From contig NZ_JADYVX010000054.1 of assembly GCF_020194175.1 (NCBI RefSeq), positions 1-35,053 of the forward strand: a DNA stretch of 35,053 nt. Reading direction: 5' to 3'. Position numbers and translations under genes: made by a program. Of the stretch, positions 30,744-35,053 are shown piece by piece (position 1 is the stretch's first letter; each line of letters begins with the position of its first letter). The notes below the pieces were generated by a model. The model saw only the letters and a list, made by a program, of their open reading frames with translations, made no database searches and was not told the origin of the DNA. The stretch is from Bradyrhizobium sp. BRP22. Its GTDB lineage: Bacteria > Pseudomonadota > Alphaproteobacteria > Rhizobiales > Xanthobacteraceae.

Positions 30744-31353
30744 TGCGTCTCTCCCGACGCCCCCTGGCGGCGGGGTATAGAGCACAGTATTCCGCGCTAC
30801 AGCACACATTTCAGCGAGCGCATCGGGCATCAAATATCGTTGAATGCGCCGTGCCAACGCGGACTCATCAAGATTTTGTAGGCGCATTGAACCAGGGCAC
30901 GATTCGCATGGGACGCGCGCGATCTTTCCGGCGAACGCAGGCTCCCGACGTCTTCCGTCCGCTCTACCATACGACTTAGAATCGTTCAAAGCGGCCAAGC
31001 CGCGATGGGCATGATTCGCTCCCGTCGACCGAAGCCGTGTTTGTCCGAAGGACAGCCTCTCGCTATCCCAACGACGCAAACGGTGCGCGATTGATCGCAG
31101 CGTTGGTCGACGAAGGTTTTGCTAAAATACTTCCGCGCGACATCATCACTCGAATTTTTCAATGACTGCATTGACTGTATTGCTAGCTCCCCGGGACGCT
31201 TCCGTCAGCTCATCGTGAAGCATCTCCGATTAGGCGCTCGTTACTACTCACGATCCATACCAATGTATGACACCACCGTGAGGCAAAGCCGTCCATATTG
31301 ATGGCCATCCGATAGTCGACGTCAGTCGATCTTGAGATTTCAGGAGGCCAGAT
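30744..31353. other. Long divergent intergenic region
   Basis: 610 bp separate the starts of the VirG-like regulator and the AraC-type regulator. No protein-coding homology is visible in either direction. The part from about 31100 to 31353 is clearly richer in A/T than the flanking genes, as expected for promoters. No clear tRNA, repeat or box motif was identified. Confidence 0.55.
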
Positions 31354-32247
31354 ATGTCGTGCCATGCCGCACAGCTCCTCAGTGAGCGATCCGTATCGAT
31401 GTCTGCAGCCGAAGTTTTGGATAATCGCTCGCCGACGGCAGTCCGAGAATCGGCTCAGCAAACAGCACGGCCGGACAATCCAGTCATTGGCATCGATCTC
31501 AAGCATCTCGGCGTTTCGGTACGGGTCGTACCGACTGGCGGAGGACATACGGCGAATGCCGCAGCGCCTGAAATCGAGCGCGCTCTTCATATCCTCGGAG
31601 TGGGAAGGGACGTGGAGGCGTCACTGAGCTTCAACAATCTCGCGGGCAAGGCAATCCGCGAGGTGCCGAAAGCGCGAATGGATCAGGATCCAGTGGTGCG
31701 CAGGCTCTCCGAAGCGCTGGCCGCCGCGGAGCGAGATCAGTCGGAGTTCGGAGGAATCTACGCGGACGCCATCAGGCTGGTCACTGTGGCCAGGATGATC
31801 AGCGCCGATGCGAAACCGGCATCGCCTGTGCAGGCCAATCGGGACGGCGGGTTGTCGAAGTGGCGCCTCAAGCGCGTCGTGGAATACGTGGCTGAGCATC
31901 TCGACGAGAAAGTGACGCTGGCAGATATGGCCGCGGCAGCCCGGCTGAGCCGCATGCATTTTGCCGCGCTGTTTCTCCGCGCCACGGGACTGACGCCGCA
32001 CCAATATCTGCTGAAGCAGCGTATCTCGACGGCACAGGACATGCTGCGGACGACCGACAAACCGATCGTCGAGATCGCGCTGAGTGTCGGGTTCAGCACC
32101 CAGGCGCACTTCACTACGGTCTTCAAGCGGCTCGTGGGACAAACGCCGCTGAAGTGGCGGGAAGGCAGGCCTGCAGAGGCCCTGGCCCAGTCCTACAGGC
32201 GATTTGGCGCTGAGGAGCGAGCCCTCGAGGGACCCCGACCGATCTGA
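31354..32247 (+). CDS. AraC-family transcriptional regulator
   Basis: 297 residues. The C-terminal 100 residues hold two helix-turn-helix units, LADMAAAARLSRMHFAALF (about 188-206) and IVEIALSVGFSTQAHFTTVF (about 237-256). The AraC signature ending VGQTPLKWRE follows. The N-terminal 170 residues do not match a sensor domain I know; GIDLKHLGVSVRVVPTGGG stands out. AGGAGG eight bases upstream sets the start. It is divergent from the VirG-like regulator and may belong to the same circuit, but no shared site could be shown. A strong inverted repeat follows its stop. Confidence 0.9.
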   Translation: MSCHAAQLLSERSVSMSAAEVLDNRSPTAVRESAQQTARPDNPVIGIDLKHLGVSVRVVPTGGGHTANAAAPEIERALHILGVGRDVEASLSFNNLAGKAIREVPKARMDQDPVVRRLSEALAAAERDQSEFGGIYADAIRLVTVARMISADAKPASPVQANRDGGLSKWRLKRVVEYVAEHLDEKVTLADMAAAARLSRMHFAALFLRATGLTPHQYLLKQRISTAQDMLRTTDKPIVEIALSVGFSTQAHFTTVFKRLVGQTPLKWREGRPAEALAQSYRRFGAEERALEGPRPI

Positions 32248-32547
32248 AGACCCCGTCGCGACGATGCCGACCTGCAGGGTGGGCAAAGCGAAGCGTGCCC
32301 ACCGTTACGAGCGGAGTGCTTGGTGGTGGGCACGCTTCGCTTTGCCCACCCCTGCGCACCTTCCGCATCGAAATAGCCAAGCAGCGACGTTCGGCTCCTA
32401 AACCTTGGTATTAAACGACACGACCCGCGCATGTCGCGAGAACTGCGCGACTTAACCAACCAGTATAATCGACGATATCCCGCGCCCTTCGTAAAACACA
32501 CAGCATCGAAGCATTGCAGTGGCCCGGCAACCGGGAGCGTGGATAGC
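32248..32547. other. Intergenic stretch with inverted repeat
   Basis: About 300 bp. The left part is occupied by the 27-bp-arm inverted repeat at 32277-32351. From 32400 on it is more A/T-rich and may hold a promoter for the downstream genes. No gene is supported here. Confidence 0.5.
32277..32351. repeat. Perfect 27-bp inverted repeat (GGTGGGCAAAGCGAAGCG type)
   Basis: The left arm 32277-32303 and right arm 32325-32351 are exact reverse complements over 27 bases, with a 21-base loop. The core GGGCAAAGCGAAGCGTGCCC is a frequent Bradyrhizobium intergenic element. It lies 30 bp after the AraC stop and would form a very stable hairpin, possibly ending that transcript. Confidence 0.9.
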
Positions 32548-32817
32548 ATGAACCGTCGATTGAAAAATTTCGTTCTCAGGCGCCTCGCGGTTCTCCTGGT
32601 CTCGTGGCTGCCAGCGTCGTCTCATTCGTTCGGAATCGAGGCCAAGGACGACACTGCCCTGCGCCACGTCCACCAAGCTCCGCTGAATTCGCTGGCAAGC
32701 CGAAGCAGTTTGGTTTCCCTAGATGCGGAATGCTGCTCGGAGATGGTCATGCAACGGCAATACGACCGCGTTGTCAGCAGAAGACAGGACCCGACTCAGT
32801 CTCGTATCGCAATGTAG
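32548..32817 (+). CDS. Doubtful small secreted ORF
   Basis: 89 residues from the ATG at 32548, which has GGGAG upstream. The N-terminus (MNRRLKNFVLRRLAVLLVSW, then LPASSHSFG) looks like a signal peptide. The remainder (EAKDDTALRHVHQAP, then DAECCSEMVMQRQYD) is polar with a vicinal cysteine pair and matches nothing I know. Its stop lies 57 bp before the alpha/beta hydrolase start, on the same strand. Codon usage is less biased than in its neighbours, so it could be spurious. Confidence 0.3.
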   Translation: MNRRLKNFVLRRLAVLLVSWLPASSHSFGIEAKDDTALRHVHQAPLNSLASRSSLVSLDAECCSEMVMQRQYDRVVSRRQDPTQSRIAM

Positions 32818-32874
32818 AGTCGCTTATGGAAGAAGCGATTGGCCGGCATCCAGAACACCTGCTTCGAGAATCGA

Positions 32875-33702
32875 ATGTCCTGTCGTGACCACGGAGTTCG
32901 GGTGTTCGGGACGCCGGCTCTGCGTTGTCTTTTCGTGGCTGCAGCGCTCGTCCTGTCTCCTGCCTCCGCTGAGCCCTTATCCGATGCGCGTCGTGAGCGC
33001 GTCATTGACCTTCCGCTAACGGCAGGCCATCAACGCGTCCTCTACCTGAGACCCGAGCATCCCTGGGCCACCATCATCATGCTGCCGGGAGGCGCCGGCG
33101 ATCTCGGCATTGCACGCGATGGCGCGATCCGTCATCCGGATAATTTCGTGGTGCGCTCGCGAACGCTGTGGACGGACAAGGGCATCGCCGTGGTGATCGC
33201 TGATACGATCGACCACGCCAACTTAAGAGGTGAACGCAGTTCTGCTCGCTATGCTGAAATTGTCGACGACCTGATCGGCTTCGCATCCGAGCAGTCACGG
33301 GCGCCTGTGTTCCTGCTCGGGACCAGCCAGGGCTCCATTGCGGCAATGAACGGCGCTGCACACGCGAAGTCGGGCGCGCTTGCGGGCGTGGTGCTGACGG
33401 AATCGGTCTCCCGCATCGGAGGCAGTCACGAGACCGTATTCGATGCGCAGCCAGAGGCCGTGCGCATTCCGGCTCTCATCGTCGCCAACCGCGACGACCG
33501 CTGCACGGTGGCGCCACCGGGCGATGCCCGAAGAATCGCCGCGGCGATGACAGGCTCCCCCAACGTGAAGGTTCTCATGGTGGCCGGCGGTATCGTCGCG
33601 ACCAAGCGGCCATGCGGATCGTTGTCGCCGCACGGCTATTATGGCTTGGAGGCCGAAGTCGTCGACGACGTGGCTCGCTGGATGCGTCTGCACGAGCGAT
33701 AG
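32875..33702 (+). CDS. Secreted alpha/beta-hydrolase family protein
   Basis: 275 residues from the ATG at 32875. A TTG 12 codons upstream (32839), preceded by GGAAGA, is an alternative. The N-terminus contains a signal peptide (LRCLFVAAALVLSPASAEP). The hydrolase fold shows the oxyanion strand ATIIMLPGGAGDLG, the nucleophile elbow GTSQGS with the serine after Thr, and a late acidic/His region (ANRDDRCTVAPPGD, then SPHGYYGLE). The substrate is unknown; a periplasmic esterase is the simplest guess. It is followed by a dispersed repeat and then by the convergent FixJ-like gene. Confidence 0.85.
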   Translation: MSCRDHGVRVFGTPALRCLFVAAALVLSPASAEPLSDARRERVIDLPLTAGHQRVLYLRPEHPWATIIMLPGGAGDLGIARDGAIRHPDNFVVRSRTLWTDKGIAVVIADTIDHANLRGERSSARYAEIVDDLIGFASEQSRAPVFLLGTSQGSIAAMNGAAHAKSGALAGVVLTESVSRIGGSHETVFDAQPEAVRIPALIVANRDDRCTVAPPGDARRIAAAMTGSPNVKVLMVAGGIVATKRPCGSLSPHGYYGLEAEVVDDVARWMRLHER

Positions 33703-33740
33703 AAAACACGAGCGAAAGAGAACGCTCAGAGCTTTTTTTT

Positions 33741-33795
33741 GCTTTGACGCGTTTTCGTCATGCGAACCGGCGTCCACTTCGCTCGAAAACGCTCT
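33741..33795. repeat. Dispersed repeat overlapping the FixJ-like gene stop
   Basis: It starts GCTTTGACGCGTTTTCG and ends TCGCTCGAAAACGCTCT, and matches the element at 15406-15460 in most positions. AGAGC at 33728 pairs with GCTCT at its right end, so the whole stretch from 33728 can fold. Its right end supplies part of the TAG stop of the minus-strand regulator gene (33794-33796). Confidence 0.7.
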
Positions 33796-34459
33796 AATTG
33801 TCGCGGACCGGCTGCTCATTGGGCGGCGCCTGCCGCACGCCAAGCAAGTCGGCCATTCGCACGAGCTCGGCGAGCGATTTGGCCTGCATCTTGCGCATCA
33901 TGTTGCCGCGATGGATTTTCACCGTGATCTCGCTCAGCGACAGGCGCCAGGCGACCTGCTTGTTCATCAGCCCTGCCGTGACAAGACCCATGACTTCCCG
34001 TTCGCGGGGCGTCAGAGAATCGTAGCGCAGGCGGATGCTTTCATCGCGCTGCACTTCCGCTCGCCGCCGCTGATCGCGGGAGACGGCCTCTTCGACGGCA
34101 GCGAGAAGAGCTTCCTCTTCGAACGGCTTTGGAAGGAAATTGATCGCGCCGGCCTTCATGGCGCGGACGGTCATCGGGATGTCCCCGTATCCGCTGATCA
34201 GGATCACCGGGATGGAAGCATCACTCTCGACCAGTTCCTTCTGGAATTCGAGCCCGTCGGCCTCTCCCAACCGGATATCCAGGATCAGGCAGGACGCGGA
34301 GTTGATGGCATCGGAGGCCAGGAATTCGCTCGGCCCGGCGAACGTCTCGACGGAGTAGCCGACGGCGCGCAGCAGGCTGCTGAGCGAATTGCGCACGTCG
34401 GTGTCGTCGTCGACGACGCAGATGAGGGCGGTGCTGATCGAATTCGGTGGTGCACTCAT
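33794..34459 (-). CDS. FixJ-like response regulator (receiver + LuxR HTH)
   Basis: 221 residues. Receiver domain: acidic DDD at 17-19, phospho-Asp61 in LILDIRLG, Ser89 in ILISGYGD and Lys111 in FLPKPF. A short linker leads to a LuxR/FixJ-type DNA-binding domain, LTPREREVMGLVTAGLMNKQ with the recognition helix near SLSEITVKIHRGNMM. FixJ-type regulators are activated by phosphotransfer and bind promoters as dimers. It starts 16 bp after the stop of the single-domain receiver gene and appears co-transcribed with it and the kinase upstream. Only a weak ribosome site precedes the ATG. Confidence 0.92.
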   Translation of the reverse strand: MSAPPNSISTALICVVDDDTDVRNSLSSLLRAVGYSVETFAGPSEFLASDAINSASCLILDIRLGEADGLEFQKELVESDASIPVILISGYGDIPMTVRAMKAGAINFLPKPFEEEALLAAVEEAVSRDQRRRAEVQRDESIRLRYDSLTPREREVMGLVTAGLMNKQVAWRLSLSEITVKIHRGNMMRKMQAKSLAELVRMADLLGVRQAPPNEQPVRDN

Positions 34460-34475
34460 GCTGTCTAGGACCGGG

Positions 34476-34877
34476 TCATTGGACTGTCGGGGGAGGTCCT
34501 GCTTGCGAAGAGTCGCCCAGGATCGCTTCCACGTCATGGAGCAGAATCTCGGGGTCGACGGGCTTGTCGACAAAAGCAGCGGCTCCAAGGCTCTTTGCCT
34601 CGGCGCGCGCCTCCGGCGTCGAATAGGCCGTCATCACGATCACGGGAACGCCGACTCCCCGGCGCCGCAGTTCCCTGTGCAGGCCGAGCCCGTCCATGCC
34701 CGGCATGTGCAAATCCGTGATGACGCAGTCGACATTCGCGATGGAGGACGACTCCAGGAAGTTTTCGGCCGCGCCAAAACTCTCAACGTGCAGCCCTACC
34801 GAGCGGAAAAAGCTCGATATGCTTTCCCTCACGTCGTCGTCATCGTCAACGATGCAGATCGTGGATCCCTGTGGCAC
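34476..34877 (-). CDS. Single-domain response regulator
   Basis: 133 residues consisting of a receiver alone. Acidic DDDDD lies at 11-15, phospho-Asp55 in CVITDLHMPG, Thr83 in VIVMTAYS and Lys105 in FVDKPV; all conserved, so it should be phosphorylated. There is no output domain. It may act by protein contact or as a phosphate sink or relay between the kinase upstream and the FixJ-like regulator downstream. The start is a GTG preceded by GGGAGGAG at good spacing. Confidence 0.92.
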   Translation of the reverse strand: MPQGSTICIVDDDDDVRESISSFFRSVGLHVESFGAAENFLESSSIANVDCVITDLHMPGMDGLGLHRELRRRGVGVPVIVMTAYSTPEARAEAKSLGAAAFVDKPVDPEILLHDVEAILGDSSQAGPPPTVQ

Positions 34878-34946
34878 TAGACAGCTCCTCCCGAGCAGAT
34901 GGCCGGGTGTTTCCGTCGGTATGGCCGGATTCTGTCCGTTTTCCCA

Positions 34947-35053
34947 TCATATCAAGATATTAGGTTTCGACCAGCGCGCCTCCGCCGGGATGTTCAATGG
35001 GAGCGTGAACCCCACGGTTGCCCCCCACCCGTCATTGTTGGACGCCGAAACGC
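34947..35053 (-). CDS. Sensor histidine kinase, C-terminal fragment (runs off window)
   Basis: Only the last 34 codons are in the window. They read SASNNDGWGATVGFTLPLNI followed by PAEARWSKPNILI and a stop. The pattern N-x-G-x-GATxxFTLP is the end of a histidine kinase ATPase domain. The single-domain receiver starts about 70 bp downstream on the same strand, so the three genes form a kinase-receiver-FixJ-like cluster. Sensor domains and the H-box lie outside the window. Confidence 0.75.
   Translation of the reverse strand, partial: VSASNNDGWGATVGFTLPLNIPAEARWSKPNILI

Noticed and set aside
30955..30990. tRNA-like string (minus strand ATGGTAGAGCGG)
   Set aside because: Resembles a D-arm only; no acceptor, anticodon or T-arm could be built around it.

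Overview
The window looks like a chromosomal segment of an alphaproteobacterium of the Bradyrhizobium group. The base composition is GC-rich with GC-biased third positions, the gene families are typical of that group (DUF3830, PuuE-type allantoinase, FixJ-like and VirA/VirG-like regulators, a CCSDAD secreted protein), and several dispersed palindromic repeats are of the kind scattered through Bradyrhizobium genomes. No tRNA, rRNA, CRISPR array or phage was seen. The species assignment is inference from recall, not from a search.

Layout. 1-118: probable end of an IS5-type insertion sequence abutting a truncated palindromic repeat. 231-2470 (minus): purine/urate catabolism operon (DUF3830 protein, puuE allantoinase, fused OHCU decarboxylase/HIU hydrolase). 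2578-4583: two small secreted proteins and an MscS-type channel. 4738-9405: an SDR reductase, an aldose-1-epimerase-like protein, an orphan family-5 solute-binding protein and a luciferase-like flavin oxidoreductase. 9582-13832: an MFS exporter, a periplasmic WD40-propeller/cytochrome c fusion and a CHAD protein. 13955-16855: a SulP transporter lacking STAS, an SDR with Phe in place of the catalytic Tyr, a small secreted protein, and several repeats between them. 17090-20745: a divergent tetR / emrA-emrB-like efflux locus with a candidate operator. 20792-21244: two small proteins. 21559-24386: a phospholipase D/VTT membrane fusion translationally coupled to an endonuclease/exonuclease/phosphatase-fold protein. 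24634-25665: a second luciferase-like oxidoreductase.

25668-30743 (minus) is the most distinctive part. A VirG-like OmpR response regulator is followed by a three-gene operon whose members overlap by ATGA: a small membrane protein, a diheme cytochrome c peroxidase and a VirA-like membrane histidine kinase with a degenerate C-terminal receiver. An AraC-type regulator follows at 31354. The arrangement suggests a periplasmic redox enzyme physically tied to its own signalling system.

32248-35053: a 27-bp perfect inverted repeat, a doubtful small secreted ORF, a secreted alpha/beta hydrolase, and the end of a second signalling cluster (C-terminus of a histidine kinase running off the window, a single-domain receiver, a FixJ-like regulator).

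Non-genic structure. Three genes end in a TAG stop that runs straight into an AGAGC boundary, two of them at a recognisable palindromic repeat. A 49-bp piece of the 3' end of the solute-binding-protein gene recurs 4.6 kb away in an intergenic region (45/49 identical by eye). Start codons were chosen from Shine-Dalgarno spacing and gene overlaps; where they are uncertain this is stated.
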